A stretch of DNA of 64,000 nt from Paenibacillus apiarius (GCF_017052585.1 NZ_JAFFHZ010000001.1:744001-808000), one strand, 5' to 3'; positions 16,713 through 26,256 are shown, counted from the first letter of the stretch. Notes: generated by a model not told the origin, from the letters alone. Program-made: numbers and translations.

Positions 16713-18953
16713 TCAAGCCGCATTGCGCTCCGACTTGCTCCGGAACATTCTCGGCGCCCACCAATTCAACTTACCCATCAGCTTCATCAGAGCCGGTACT
16801 AGAAACACACGAATGAGTGTCGCGTCCAGCAGCACGGATGTGGCCAAACCAAGTCCAATCGCCTTCATCATCTCGTTATCGGTAAATATGAACGCACCGA
16901 CAACGACAATCAAGATAAATGCAGCACTCGTAATAATGCTGCCCGTCTTCTTCAAGCCTTCTGCCGTGCTATGTTCATTATTTTTGGTCCGGTCATATTC
17001 TTCCGCAATCCGCGAGAGCAAAAACACCTCGTAATCCATAGATATGCCGAATACGACGCAAAAAATGATGACCGGCAGCATCGCCACCACCATACCTGTA
17101 GAAGTGACTTGGAACAAGTCGGCCAAGTGCCCGTGCTGGAACACAAGCACTACGATGCCCAGGCTCGCCCCCAAGCTCAGTATGTTCATGAGCACCGCCT
17201 TCAATGGCAGCAGAACAGAGCGGAAGGCAATGAACAGAACGAAGTAGGTCACAAGCAGTATGAATCCGACGACGTACGGCAGGGCGTTCGTAATCCGGTC
17301 GATAATGTCCAATTGAACGGCCGGCCCGCCTGTAACATATTTCTCGTTCACGCCACTCCCCAGGTCCAATGCGCGCAGCTGACGGACTAGCTCGAAGGCT
17401 TCATCTCCGTCAGGCTGGACATCAGGGATGACCTGCATAATGATGAGCCGGTCTTTCACCAAGTGACTGCCTTCCAATTGCGCGCGCAGCCGTTCATTCT
17501 GCAGCGCTCCAGCCTTTGCTTCCGCCGTAGGGAGCTGGGCCAGCGCCGACACATAACTGTCTACACGGCGCACCCCTTCCACTTGGCGGATGCGGTCGGC
17601 CCATTTCTCTGCTGCTTGAATGGCAGCTAGCTCTGTGTAAGGCTTGTCTGCCAGCAGCACCAGTTGAACCGGGTTCAATTCGTGAGGATCATAGACCTCA
17701 TTCATTAAGTCAGCGCCATATCTGGACTCGTATTTCGGCGGCAGCACCTCGGCATCCGGTATGCCAATCCTCATGCCTCCTACTGGCCAGGCGCACGCCA
17801 TGAGGATAGCGCACAACAATAGTACGATTGCTATCGGCCGCTTCATGACTCCATGAGCAATCTTGCTCCAGAACCTGCTCTCTTCTCCGCCTGCGCTTCG
17901 CCGAAAACGCCGGGGAATGACCGGATAACGGTTAATTTTCTCACCGAATACCCCCAAAAGCGATAATAGCAGCGTATTGCCCACGATAACGGACATCGAC
18001 ACGACCATAACTCCGCCCAAGCTTAGCGAACGGAATAGGGACAAGTCGATAAATGCCATCGCGACCAACCCAATCAACACCGCAACACCCGAGAAGAAGA
18101 TAGATTGCCCCGCCCTCTGTGCTGTCATTGCCACCGCTTGCTCTATCGAAGGCTGACTGCGCAGCTCCTCGCGGAAACGGCTGACCATGAACAAGGCGTA
18201 ATCGATTCCCACAGCCAATCCCAGCATTGTAACGACATTCGGCAGGAAATTGCTTAGCGAGTCAGTCGACAGCGCAATAAAGTACAGTAATCCAAGTGTC
18301 ACCGTGACGCTGAACAAGCCGACAATGAGCGGCAGCAGCCCGGCCAACAAGGTGCCGAACACGATGAGCAGCACAACGAGCGCGATCGGCAAGCCGATCA
18401 TTTCCGACTTCACGATATCGCGCTTGCTCGCCTCCTGCATATCATAATAGACGGGAGTAGCGCCGCTGGCGTATATATTCATGCTTGGAATATCAGGGAT
18501 AAGCTTGCGGATGTCCGGATATTGCTCCAAAGCATCGTTCGTATCCATATTGAAGATAACGTTCACCGAGGTGACGTCCTGACGATTCCCGATTCTGCCG
18601 TCTTGACGAATGTGCAGGTCCGTTACGTACGGCTGTTCTTGCAGCTTAGACAAGGACTGCCCGATTGACTGCTTTGCCTGATCCGTCAGCAGCGAAGAAC
18701 CGTCTTTGCTTTCATAGACAATGTCCATCATCGTAGCTGAAATTCCCATCTCATCGCGCAGCACATTCAATCCGTTGTCGGATTCACTCCCAGCGGGAGT
18801 AAATCCATTGTCTTTGAGCATGGATGGCACTTGAAAAGCAAAGAAGGCCATAGCCAAAAATAGGACCGCCCACACGCTCCACACCCAATGCCGCCAACGG
18901 TACATCAGCTTGCCCCAATGCCAAAACAGACCGTGCTTATCTGTTTCCCGCAC
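16713..18953 (-). CDS. MMPL/RND-family membrane transporter
   Basis: 746 residues with the duplicated RND layout: a hydrophobic segment at about 22-40, an extracytoplasmic domain (to about 190), five or six membrane segments including GLAVGIDYALFMVSRFREEL, a second large external domain and a second helix bundle containing FGISMDYEVFLLSRIAEEY. The two D-Y pairs are the conserved proton-relay positions of MMPL proteins. Relatives export lipids or drugs (for example YdfJ); substrate unknown. GTG start with AGGGGGA 8 bases upstream. It stands alone, with no adjacent regulator. Confidence 0.9.
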   Translation of the reverse strand: MRETDKHGLFWHWGKLMYRWRHWVWSVWAVLFLAMAFFAFQVPSMLKDNGFTPAGSESDNGLNVLRDEMGISATMMDIVYESKDGSSLLTDQAKQSIGQSLSKLQEQPYVTDLHIRQDGRIGNRQDVTSVNVIFNMDTNDALEQYPDIRKLIPDIPSMNIYASGATPVYYDMQEASKRDIVKSEMIGLPIALVVLLIVFGTLLAGLLPLIVGLFSVTVTLGLLYFIALSTDSLSNFLPNVVTMLGLAVGIDYALFMVSRFREELRSQPSIEQAVAMTAQRAGQSIFFSGVAVLIGLVAMAFIDLSLFRSLSLGGVMVVSMSVIVGNTLLLSLLGVFGEKINRYPVIPRRFRRSAGGEESRFWSKIAHGVMKRPIAIVLLLCAILMACAWPVGGMRIGIPDAEVLPPKYESRYGADLMNEVYDPHELNPVQLVLLADKPYTELAAIQAAEKWADRIRQVEGVRRVDSYVSALAQLPTAEAKAGALQNERLRAQLEGSHLVKDRLIIMQVIPDVQPDGDEAFELVRQLRALDLGSGVNEKYVTGGPAVQLDIIDRITNALPYVVGFILLVTYFVLFIAFRSVLLPLKAVLMNILSLGASLGIVVLVFQHGHLADLFQVTSTGMVVAMLPVIIFCVVFGISMDYEVFLLSRIAEEYDRTKNNEHSTAEGLKKTGSIITSAAFILIVVVGAFIFTDNEMMKAIGLGLATSVLLDATLIRVFLVPALMKLMGKLNWWAPRMFRSKSERNAA

Positions 18954-19078
18954 TACTTGTTCCCCCTGCTTATGTAATAGAGGTTATCGAAAAAATACCC
19001 TTTCGAACACGCGTTAACATGAACTCTAAGTCTCATTGTAAGCTTCGCGGGAACAAGGGTCAATTTTTTGCAGAACGA

Positions 19079-20170
19079 TTATTTCTCGGTATCCGATCCT
19101 ACAATCATCAAATGCAAGCTTTCAGCTAAATTAAGTTCTCGCGGAGCAGACAAGCGGTTGCCTTCGGAATCGTTCAATATGCGTACGACGGGGCGCTGCG
19201 GACAGTGCGCATTGATGGAAGCGACAACACCGGTTTCCCCGTTGCTTAATATGATGGGCATGCCTATCGGGTACACGGCAATTCGATCCCGGAACAAAGC
19301 AAGCATCGATTGATCATACAGAGTTCCCGAGCCCGTGTACAGAATCTCCAGCGCTTCGTGGGGCAGCATCGCTTGACGATAGACGCGGTGCGTCGTCATC
19401 GCATCATAGGAGTCGGTAATCCCAATCCACTTGGCGTATTCATGGATGTCCGGCGAGGTAATGCCCCGCGGATAGCCGCAGCCATTCAATCGTTCATGAT
19501 GCTGATAAGCGCAATGAGCAGCCAAAAGCGGAATGCTCGGTTCATCCTTAAGGATGCGGTAGCCCAATACGGTATGCCGCTTAATATGATCGAATTCGGA
19601 AGCGGTCAGCTTGCCGGGCTTGGTCAATATTTGGAGGTCAATCTGCGTTTTTCCGATATCATGAAGAAGCGCCCCCATGCTCAACGTCTTCAATGCCTCT
19701 CGATCATAGCCGAAGTTCATGCCGAGCAGCATAGTATAGACACATACATTAAGCGAATGCCGAAACAAATAATGGTCGGTCGTTTGAATATCATTCAGCA
19801 TGACCATCGCTTCTTCATGATTGGAAAGGTCGTCAATAATGGCATCCAGCACATGTACAAATGCGCCATTCATCGGCCGGAATACAGGGCGTTTGCGCGA
19901 GTTCTTATCGTTGATAAGCTGCTTGAACTGTTGCCGAATCGTCTTATTGGCCATTCGGCGCGTATCCTCGCTCAATAAATTCGGGGCTTCGATGCCTTCG
20001 GTCAACTCGTCTTCGATATAAACGTAGGATATTCCCATCGCCAGCAATCGTTGAATGAAGGGTTCGTTCAGTTCGACGTGCTCTTCCAGCAGGACAAAGC
20101 CTTCTTCATTAAATATTTTTTTTGCTAAACGCATGCCTGGCCGGCACGCTTGAACTGGTACCCATCGCAC
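19079..20170 (-). CDS. HD-GYP domain phosphodiesterase
   Basis: 363 residues. An N-terminal region of about 120 residues (VQACRPGMRLAKKIFNEEG) precedes the HD-GYP domain: HSLNVCVYTMLLG, LLHDIGKTQI, HTVLGYRIL, HHERLNGCGYPRG and DSYDAMTTHR. All metal-binding His/Asp positions are present, so c-di-GMP hydrolysis is plausible. Start is GTG at 20170 with AGGGG about 11 bases upstream; no better start is visible nearby. A second HD-GYP gene with similar architecture lies at 22.9-24.0 kb on the other strand. Confidence 0.85.
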   Translation of the reverse strand: MRWVPVQACRPGMRLAKKIFNEEGFVLLEEHVELNEPFIQRLLAMGISYVYIEDELTEGIEAPNLLSEDTRRMANKTIRQQFKQLINDKNSRKRPVFRPMNGAFVHVLDAIIDDLSNHEEAMVMLNDIQTTDHYLFRHSLNVCVYTMLLGMNFGYDREALKTLSMGALLHDIGKTQIDLQILTKPGKLTASEFDHIKRHTVLGYRILKDEPSIPLLAAHCAYQHHERLNGCGYPRGITSPDIHEYAKWIGITDSYDAMTTHRVYRQAMLPHEALEILYTGSGTLYDQSMLALFRDRIAVYPIGMPIILSNGETGVVASINAHCPQRPVVRILNDSEGNRLSAPRELNLAESLHLMIVGSDTEK

Positions 20171-20319
20171 ACAGAGTCAACCCCTGATGTCATGTTATTT
20201 ACATTTTCGAAATGTATCCGTAAGCTTGTCATAATTCTATTTTATAATAACATATGTCAGATATTTAAAGTAACATAGAATGCATCCAAAATTTATAGTT
20301 ATGGAAGTTTATGTATTGG

Positions 20320-21147
20320 TTAGCGCAAGATAAAAAACCAGAACAAGGCAGCCAGAACAAAGCGATATATTGCAAAATGCCGCAAGCGGATACGCTGAAT
20401 ATGATTCAAGAAGGTGACGACGACGATATAAGCGACAATGAAAGACACGATAAATCCGAGCGCAAAAAATCCGATAATATCCGGCGTGAACATCTTGTAG
20501 TTCTCCAGCAGCTCATAGCCGCTGGCCATCACCATAATCGGAATCGCGATCAAAAATGAAAAATCCGCCGCCGCGCGGTAGCTGACCCCGCTTAACATCC
20601 CGCCCGACATCGTAGAGCCAGAGCGCGAGAAGCCCGGCCAGACGACAGATAAGATCTGGTATAGACCGATAAGAAGCGCTTGCTTGTACGAGATATCTTC
20701 CATCGATTCCGCTGACGGTTTCTTTTTCGAGCCAATCCATTCAGCAAACCACATAAACGCCCCGCCGACCACGAGTGCCCAAAGCACCGTAGCCGTATTA
20801 TCGAACTGGCTTTTAACATAGTCTTTGGCAAAAAACGCGACGAGCACAGCTGGACCAATGCCAAGAGCAACATGCAGCAAATTGAGCCGCTTCGCCGGCA
20901 TGTTGCCTTGCTGCACAGTTTGGCTCCGCAGACCGAGCATTTCCATAATTCGATGCCAATAAACAACCGTAATAGCTAAAATGGCGCCGAGCTGAATAAC
21001 GATTTCGAACGTCTTCAGCCAACCGGCCTGCTCCGTAATACCCATTAGCCGAGTCGTTAAAATCATATGGCCAGTGGAAGAAACCGGGATGAATTCCGTT
21101 AAGCCTTCAACGATACCTAATACAATCGCAATCATTACGTAAATCAT
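20320..21147 (-). CDS. uppP: Undecaprenyl-diphosphate phosphatase
   Basis: 275 residues, the family length, with several membrane segments. Signature motifs are GIVEGLTEFIPVSSTGHMIL near the N-terminus and PGFSRSGSTMSGG in the middle, which carry the catalytic Glu and Arg/Ser residues. It dephosphorylates undecaprenyl diphosphate to recycle the lipid carrier for cell wall synthesis, and high dosage gives bacitracin resistance. AAAGGAG lies 12 bases upstream of the ATG, rather far. It follows the phosphoesterase gene by 23 bp on the same strand, so the two are probably cotranscribed. Confidence 0.95.
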   Translation of the reverse strand: MIYVMIAIVLGIVEGLTEFIPVSSTGHMILTTRLMGITEQAGWLKTFEIVIQLGAILAITVVYWHRIMEMLGLRSQTVQQGNMPAKRLNLLHVALGIGPAVLVAFFAKDYVKSQFDNTATVLWALVVGGAFMWFAEWIGSKKKPSAESMEDISYKQALLIGLYQILSVVWPGFSRSGSTMSGGMLSGVSYRAAADFSFLIAIPIMVMASGYELLENYKMFTPDIIGFFALGFIVSFIVAYIVVVTFLNHIQRIRLRHFAIYRFVLAALFWFFILR

Positions 21148-21170
21148 GCTTCGGGCCCACTCCTTTCCCT

Positions 21171-22622
21171 CTAATCGAGGGTAGTCAATGTGAATCTGCT
21201 GTCACGGCAGCGTTCCAGTTCCCGTTCATTTTGAAGTTGAGATTTTAATATATCGCGTAAAAAATCCGGCAACAAAAACTGAATGTTCTCCCCTTGCTTC
21301 AAGCTTAAATATCCAGCACCGAAAACGAACATATCGATGCTCCCCACCGACAGCACATCCAAGTCTAAAATTTCCCGGCCGTCTTCACGCCATAAACGGA
21401 TTCCCGTCTCGTCACCATAATCGATAACCTCCACCCGCAGCCCGTCAAAACATAACGTGCCAAGCTCTGTTCCGCGAAATCCGTATCCGCGAATCGCCTT
21501 GCGGATCCATTCGTCCTTCAAGCTTTCCTGCAAGGCTTGGCGCAATGCGGCCCCTCTCAATTGCATCCGAACCGGATTGATGGGAGAAGGGCATATCGCA
21601 TGCAGCATGCCTTCCGTAACTTCCCCTGCCGGAATATGCCCGAGCAGTTGGCCCGCATTGACGATACCGATGTCCGCTTTAGCCGCGGAACGAAGTCCTT
21701 GGGCAAGAAGCTGTCCCAACGGAGAAGGCTTCGCGAGGTGTGCCGCAAGCGGCTCAGATAAAACCGCCACCGGTGCGGACAAATGCCGGGCCGCTTCTTG
21801 CCGCCAGCGCTCAAGCTCCTGGACGATAAGCTTATCCGGTTCCGTCCCGGCCGTCGGGATGCAATATGGCTTTATATGTATTTTCCCTGCACGGCGGCAA
21901 TACTCTATGACGCCTAAATAGTCGCCGTGCTTTCCTGCCGCAAGCAGCCACGTATCCTTGATTCGCTTCCCTTCTTGCAGCAAGTGATGCGTATGCCCTC
22001 CCAGTATGAGGTCAATGCCATCGATTCGCTCTGCCATGCGCTCATCAACAGGCAGTCCGCAATGGGAAACGACGATAAGCAGATCGACGGCAGGACGCAA
22101 TTCGGCAACCGCGCCAGCAACCGCATCTAGCGGGTCGGTTACATCCCATCCCAGCAGCTTATAATAATCAGGATACGATGCAGTCACGCCTACAATACCG
22201 ATACGGTGTCCGTGCCGCTCAAGGCGTATCCATGGTCTAAGCCAGTCCGGACGTGCTCCGCTGTCCAGTTCGAACACATTAGCCGCCAACATCGGACACT
22301 GCCCCCACTTCCGGTATACGCCGCCTAATCGTTCGGGTTCAAAGGTTAACCCTTCATTATTTCCGATAACGCCGGCATCATAACGCAAAGCATTCATAAG
22401 GTTCAAATTTGCCGCTCCATAGGTTCCTTCCGTCTCCGAAAACGCCCTGTCCATATGATCGCCGCCATCCAACAACACCACCCGCTCCCCGAATCGGGCG
22501 CGGTAATGGCGAATGAGCGCAGCTAACCGGGTAACTCCTTCCCAGTGGCTATGCACATCATTCGTATACAATAAGATGATAGAATCGTCCGAATCACATT
22601 CTAACGCATGCAGCACCTTCAT
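21171..22622 (-). CDS. Bifunctional metallophosphatase/5'-nucleotidase family protein (YunD-like)
   Basis: 483 residues. N-terminal calcineurin-like domain with LLYTNDVHSHWEG (D-x-H), LLDGGDHMDRA, VIGNNEGLTFEP (GNNE in place of the usual GNHE), VSHCG and LGGHTHH. The C-terminal half (about 290-460) is the 5'-nucleotidase C domain. No signal peptide is seen, so it is probably cytoplasmic, unlike secreted UshA. Resembles B. subtilis YunD; note that a yunC-like gene is at 36.8 kb rather than adjacent. The start at 22622 has GGAAAGG 5 bases upstream; sixteen extra in-frame codons to 22670 are less likely. Confidence 0.85.
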   Translation of the reverse strand: MKVLHALECDSDDSIILLYTNDVHSHWEGVTRLAALIRHYRARFGERVVLLDGGDHMDRAFSETEGTYGAANLNLMNALRYDAGVIGNNEGLTFEPERLGGVYRKWGQCPMLAANVFELDSGARPDWLRPWIRLERHGHRIGIVGVTASYPDYYKLLGWDVTDPLDAVAGAVAELRPAVDLLIVVSHCGLPVDERMAERIDGIDLILGGHTHHLLQEGKRIKDTWLLAAGKHGDYLGVIEYCRRAGKIHIKPYCIPTAGTEPDKLIVQELERWRQEAARHLSAPVAVLSEPLAAHLAKPSPLGQLLAQGLRSAAKADIGIVNAGQLLGHIPAGEVTEGMLHAICPSPINPVRMQLRGAALRQALQESLKDEWIRKAIRGYGFRGTELGTLCFDGLRVEVIDYGDETGIRLWREDGREILDLDVLSVGSIDMFVFGAGYLSLKQGENIQFLLPDFLRDILKSQLQNERELERCRDSRFTLTTLD

Positions 22623-22798
22623 CCCTTCCTTTCCGCCCGCAATCCATGGCTGATAAACATCATCAAGCATAGCATGAAGCTCATCGCTTGACTATCGCCC
22701 TGCGTCAGAAGAGTGGGGAGACAAACTCGCCTCTATATCTATACGAGCTTGAAGGAAGATTCATCACCGCAAAATTTCAGTTTATTTGGAAAATGTTG

Positions 22799-22827
22799 TT
22801 GTCACAATTTGCCGAAGTTGATATGAT
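22799..22827 (+). promoter_or_regulatory. Sigma-A promoter of the second HD-GYP gene
   Basis: TTGTCA at 22799-22804, 17-base spacer, TATGAT at 22822-22827, 30 bases before the first start codon of the HD-GYP gene. Good match in both hexamers and spacing. Confidence 0.6.
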
Positions 22828-22857
22828 AAATCATACATGTAGTCCAATTTAACTAGG

Positions 22858-23970
22858 ATGGTGAAATACAACGTGCGGGTTCATGTTACGCAAATAAGAG
22901 ATGGGGATAGATTATCGAAGGATATTTTCAACCATCATGGTCTCCTAGTCCTATCCGCAGGCACGGCCATCAAAGAACGGGATATTGCTTTGTTCCTAAG
23001 ACACCATATGGATATGATTGATATTGAAACTCGTGAAGACAACACATTTATGATACCGCTTACTTCCGTGATGGATAAAGGATTGGATGAGGATAGCCAT
23101 TCGGATATGCCGGACCAAACATCTCATTCCAGACCATCGATGCTCCATTATTACAAAGAGGCTCTATCTGGCGTCGAGACTCTTTTCTCCGATGCAGTCG
23201 CTCATGGCTTTGTGAAGGACAAGGAAGTGGAGCAGACGATAGTGCCGGTCATTCAACAAATCGAGAACGAGCGCGACGTCGTATCGCTGCTGCTGATGCT
23301 CGATTCTCAGGATGACTATACATGTCAGCATTCCGTACAGGTCGGCATGCTGGCCTTTTACCTAGCCAAGTGGCTTCATTATGACGAGGAGGATGCGCTG
23401 CGGATATGCAAAGCAGGCTTCCTGCACGACATCGGGAAAGCCCACATAGACAGCGCCATATTAAATAAGCCGGGGCGCTTGACCGCTGAAGAATTCGAAG
23501 CGATGAAGCGCCATACCATAGCCGGTTACGAGATCATTCGGCAATCATATGAGGATGAATGGCTCTCATTGGCCGCCCTGCAGCACCATGAGCGGCTCGA
23601 CGGCTCCGGATATCCCTATGGGCTCATGGATGAGAACATTCATCCGGTCTCGCGAATCGTTGCCATTGTAGATATATATAGCGCGATGACCTCGAACCGA
23701 AGCTACCGCAAAAAACAGGATTTGTTCACCGTGCTGAAAGAACTGTATCATATGAGCTTCAGCGGACTGGATCCGACGATTACGCATACGTTTATCCGTA
23801 ACATGCTGCCGAACTTTATACATAAGCAGGCTCGACTCAGCGACGGCCGTACGGGACTTATCGTCATGACGCATCAGACGGAATTTTTCCGCCCGCTCGT
23901 GCAAATCGATGATCAGTTTATCGATTTATCGTTGACGAGAGAACTTTGCATTGAACAGGTATACGTTTAA
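22858..23970 (+). CDS. HD-GYP domain phosphodiesterase
   Basis: Up to 370 residues. A ~140-residue N-terminal region begins RVHVTQIRDGDRLSKDIFN, similar in kind to the leader of the 19-kb HD-GYP protein. The catalytic domain has HSVQVGMLAFYLA, FLHDIGKAHID, HTIAGYEII, HHERLDGSGYPYG and DIYSAMTSNRSY, all intact. Probable c-di-GMP phosphodiesterase. The start is uncertain: ATG at 22858 has only AGG directly before it, while an in-frame GTG at 22873 has GGTGA 8 bases upstream and would give a product starting at RVHVTQ, so the true protein may be 5 residues shorter. Confidence 0.85.
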   Translation: MVKYNVRVHVTQIRDGDRLSKDIFNHHGLLVLSAGTAIKERDIALFLRHHMDMIDIETREDNTFMIPLTSVMDKGLDEDSHSDMPDQTSHSRPSMLHYYKEALSGVETLFSDAVAHGFVKDKEVEQTIVPVIQQIENERDVVSLLLMLDSQDDYTCQHSVQVGMLAFYLAKWLHYDEEDALRICKAGFLHDIGKAHIDSAILNKPGRLTAEEFEAMKRHTIAGYEIIRQSYEDEWLSLAALQHHERLDGSGYPYGLMDENIHPVSRIVAIVDIYSAMTSNRSYRKKQDLFTVLKELYHMSFSGLDPTITHTFIRNMLPNFIHKQARLSDGRTGLIVMTHQTEFFRPLVQIDDQFIDLSLTRELCIEQVYV

Positions 23971-23997
23971 GCAAGTATAGAACCATTTGAATTCATG

Positions 23998-24825
23998 CTA
24001 GTGGTTCGTGTGCGCTTTTACGCGATGCGTCATGAGCTCCGAGACGGTGACAAAGGAATAGCCGCGTTTTTTTAATTCCGGCAAAATCTCTTTCAACGCT
24101 TCGACCGTCTGGGAGCTCCGATCGTTAAAATCGTGCATGAGCACGATATCGCCGTTTCTTGCATGATCCAACACTTTGTTCACAATACGGTGGACGCCTG
24201 GAGAGCTCCAATCCTTCGTATCCTGATGCCATGACCACATCACAACCCGATAGTCATTAGCCTGAGCAACCTTCACCAAGTTTTCATTGTAGTATCCGCC
24301 CGGCGGTCTGTACAATCGCGGCTCAATCCCGGACACTTCCTCTATGACGCGATGTGCCCGGATAATCTCGTCTTTTATTACGGCCGGTGACGTCCCGCGG
24401 CGAAGATATTTGTGGTGATAGGAATGGTTGCCGATTTCATGTCCCTCGGATACGGTGTGTTTTACTAATTGCGGATGCTTTTCTACGCGCCGTCCTACAA
24501 GGAAAAACGTTGCCTTCGCATCATACTGCTTAAGCAGCTCCAATATTTTCGGCGTATTCTTCGGATCGGGCCCGTCATCGAAGGTAAGGGCGATCCGCTT
24601 GCCTGCAGAAGGCACTTCCCATACGATATCTCCTCTTTGTTCATAATACGAACGATCTTTGCGAGCCGGCTCTTGCAGCTCTGTCATCGTTCGCAGTCCA
24701 GTTGGACTCTCCATCCGCGCATCTACAGGCGATCCCATATACGATAACATGAGCAGCATCGCCGCCGTTGCACATAAGGTACGCTGCCAGCGTTTGTTCT
24801 TCCCGTGTCGAGGTGAACGACTCAT
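23998..24825 (-). CDS. Polysaccharide deacetylase (NodB domain), membrane-anchored or secreted
   Basis: 275 residues from MSRSPRHGKNK at 24825, where GGAGGAGAGG precedes the ATG. A basic N-terminus and hydrophobic run (TAAMLLMLSYMGS) form a signal peptide or anchor. The NodB domain has ALTFDDGPDP (motif 1, metal and base Asp), HSYHHKYLRR (motif 2 H-x3-H), YRPPGGYYNE (motif 3), and IVLMHDF (motif 5 His). It would N-deacetylate peptidoglycan or a related glycan. Similar B. subtilis proteins include the PdaB/YheN/YlxY group; which one is orthologous is not clear. Convergent with the HD-GYP gene, with a 27-bp gap. Confidence 0.88.
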   Translation of the reverse strand: MSRSPRHGKNKRWQRTLCATAAMLLMLSYMGSPVDARMESPTGLRTMTELQEPARKDRSYYEQRGDIVWEVPSAGKRIALTFDDGPDPKNTPKILELLKQYDAKATFFLVGRRVEKHPQLVKHTVSEGHEIGNHSYHHKYLRRGTSPAVIKDEIIRAHRVIEEVSGIEPRLYRPPGGYYNENLVKVAQANDYRVVMWSWHQDTKDWSSPGVHRIVNKVLDHARNGDIVLMHDFNDRSSQTVEALKEILPELKKRGYSFVTVSELMTHRVKAHTNH

Positions 24826-24952
24826 AACCTCTCCTCCATCCGTACATGAATTAAATGGGTATGCATCTATGAGCTTTTGCAATCCGATTACATATGCCCA
24901 TTAGTGTGACCATGCAAGAGAAGTGTCATTCTTCAAAACCCGGTTCGATCGA

Positions 24953-24988
24953 ATAACGCCCTCTTCCTCGCAGGGAACAAGGCGTTAT
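24953..24988. other. Hairpin of unknown role
   Basis: An 8-bp perfect stem (ATAACGCC with GGCGTTAT) with further internal pairing (TTCC/GGAA). It lies downstream of the DUF4183 gene, but neither side has a T tract, so it is not called a terminator. Confidence 0.4.
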
Positions 24989-25031
24989 CATGTATGGCAT
25001 ATGATCCGATGGAGCCTTCCGTTACTTTTAT

Positions 25032-25430
25032 CTAATTGAAGAGAATTCTAATAAATTGAAGAGTGATGGGAACGTCTTTTTCCGGAACTTCATCTATCGT
25101 GAAGACTCCTTCGGATACTTTATACACAATAATTGGCTGTAATATGCCGTTTATAAATAGATTCATGTAAGATACAGCGGCCGGATTCAGTATACCTGAG
25201 CTCCCGAATTCAGTCAGCTCATCCTGATTCGAGTAAGTATTATTCACGCCATCTGAAACCGTAATGTATTGGAAGGTTTCGACCCTAAGAACCCCGGTCG
25301 GCGGCGGAGGCGGAGAGACGGGGAAGATGACGGAGCAATCCGGCGGAGGGAAAATTGAATTGCATGGCAGTGTGGAAGGCGTTTCAACATAACTGAAACT
25401 TTTGATTGCGATCCCACGGTCTCGCCGCAA
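25032..25430 (-). CDS. DUF4183-domain protein (probable spore-surface protein)
   Basis: About 132 residues. A Pro-rich stretch (SPPPPPTG) precedes a C-terminal DUF4183 domain, recognised by YMNLFINGILQP, VYKVSEGVFTI and VPITLQFIRI. Such proteins are common and multicopy in spore-forming Bacillales and are thought to be exosporium or coat components; that role is inference. The start is unclear: the frame opens at a TTG (25430) without a good ribosome site, and the better site (AAGGTGA near 25460) leads into another frame, so an undetected frameshift near the 5' end is possible. Confidence 0.65.
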   Translation of the reverse strand: MRRDRGIAIKSFSYVETPSTLPCNSIFPPPDCSVIFPVSPPPPPTGVLRVETFQYITVSDGVNNTYSNQDELTEFGSSGILNPAAVSYMNLFINGILQPIIVYKVSEGVFTIDEVPEKDVPITLQFIRILFN

Positions 25431-25572
25431 TCCGAATCACATTGCTTACTTCACTCACCTTAAGATTCATCTCCTAAATTGTTTATTGTTCAAATCAATT
25501 TCTCATATCACTTCAGGCTATGCGCGTTCATCTGTTCCCGCCTGTATACAGGAATAGACGTTTATACACAAA

Positions 25573-25617
25573 AAGGGATGACACTAGAGTTATTAGCCTA
25601 TCTCTAGCGCAGCCCTT
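25573..25617 (-). terminator. Terminator of the broken DUF4183 gene
   Basis: Long interrupted stem (AAGGG outer, CTAGAG/CTCTAG inner) ending on the minus strand in CCCTTTTTG. It lies 9 bases past the last stop of the frameshifted DUF4183 gene. Confidence 0.6.
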
Positions 25618-25625
25618 GTCCAACA

Positions 25626-25872
25626 TTAATTCCACAGTAATTCAACAATCATGGGGATGCCACAGCTATTCCGGCAATAATTTCAAAACGATTACCACAC
25701 TATTAATATAAAGATTGTAATAGGCTGGTGAGGCAGGAAATGCAGTTGCAGCCGCACCTGTGTCATCTGTACATGCTGTAGCTGCAATCGCAAATGTGGC
25801 CCCGGTTCCGGTACCGGCACCTATAGTGGATGCAAATCTTCTGCCCGCAATAAACGGTATAACAATTGGCAT
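25626..25872 (-). pseudogene. Frameshifted DUF4183 gene
   Basis: Starts MPIVIPFIAGRRFAS at 25872 with TTGGAG 10 bases upstream, continues through an Ala/Thr/Gly-rich segment to SPAYYNLYINSVV, the front half of a DUF4183 core, then hits TAG after LLPE. A different frame over the next bases reads CGIPMIVELLWN and stops at 25626, which matches the usual DUF4183 C-terminus (GxPIIxEF-like). The segment between the halves is also shorter than in the neighbour at 25.0 kb. Best read as a gene damaged by a frameshift and probably a small deletion; a sequencing error is the alternative. Confidence 0.5.
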
Positions 25873-26130
25873 ATCATAACATCTCCAATTCAATATTTAA
25901 TTACAACTCATCAAATTAAACTTATCTGACGAATTGCATATTATATCAAATGCAAACACTTTAAGAGATTCACTATATTTTGCATGGTAGAAAGATTCTA
26001 ATTACAAGATGATTTGGATTCCCTTTCAAGGATAACTGGCTTCATGTTGTTCCACCGATGTTTGAATTGTTCTTGAGTTGTACCAGAATACACTACGCTA
26101 CTCTAATTCCGCATTCCGTATAATAAATAA
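25873..26130. other. AT-rich intergenic stretch, no supported gene
   Basis: No gene with start, ribosome site and family similarity is seen. A short minus-strand frame (25998-26096) reads GTTQEQFKHRWNN and might be a scrap of a GIY-YIG-type or mobile-element protein, but it is too short to call. Confidence 0.4.
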
Positions 26131-26187
26131 AATACGTGTCCGAGCGACTTGGGCACGCAAGCGTGAAAGTCACAGCGGACACGTATT
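26131..26187 (-). terminator. Probable original terminator of the suf operon
   Basis: A 12-bp perfect outer stem (26131-26142 with 26176-26187, core ACGTGTCCG) encloses a second hairpin (CACG/CGTG with flanking GACTT/AAGTC). On the minus strand it is followed by TTATTTATTATA. It lies 38 bases beyond the left copy of the sufB 3'-end repeat, just where a terminator of leftward sufB would be if the 26.2-29.0 kb element were absent. Confidence 0.75.
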
Positions 26188-26224
26188 TACATGCTACAAA
26201 AAGATTATGGTTTATCCCTAAGGC

Positions 26225-26256
26225 TTAACCGATACTGCCTTCCATCTCGAACTTAA
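26225..26256 (-). repeat. Left direct repeat (putative attL): copy of the sufB 3' end
   Basis: 32 bp, identical to 28992-29023 at 31 positions. It encodes the last codons of SufB plus stop (KFEMEGSIG, stop); the one difference (ATC for ATT) is synonymous. The sequences outside the repeat do not match. Confidence 0.85.

Noticed and set aside
24953-24988. Terminator call for the ATAACGCC hairpin
   Set aside because: No T tract on either strand.
25998-26096. Possible GIY-YIG or transposase scrap (GTTQEQFKHRWNN)
   Set aside because: Too short and without flanking motifs to assign.
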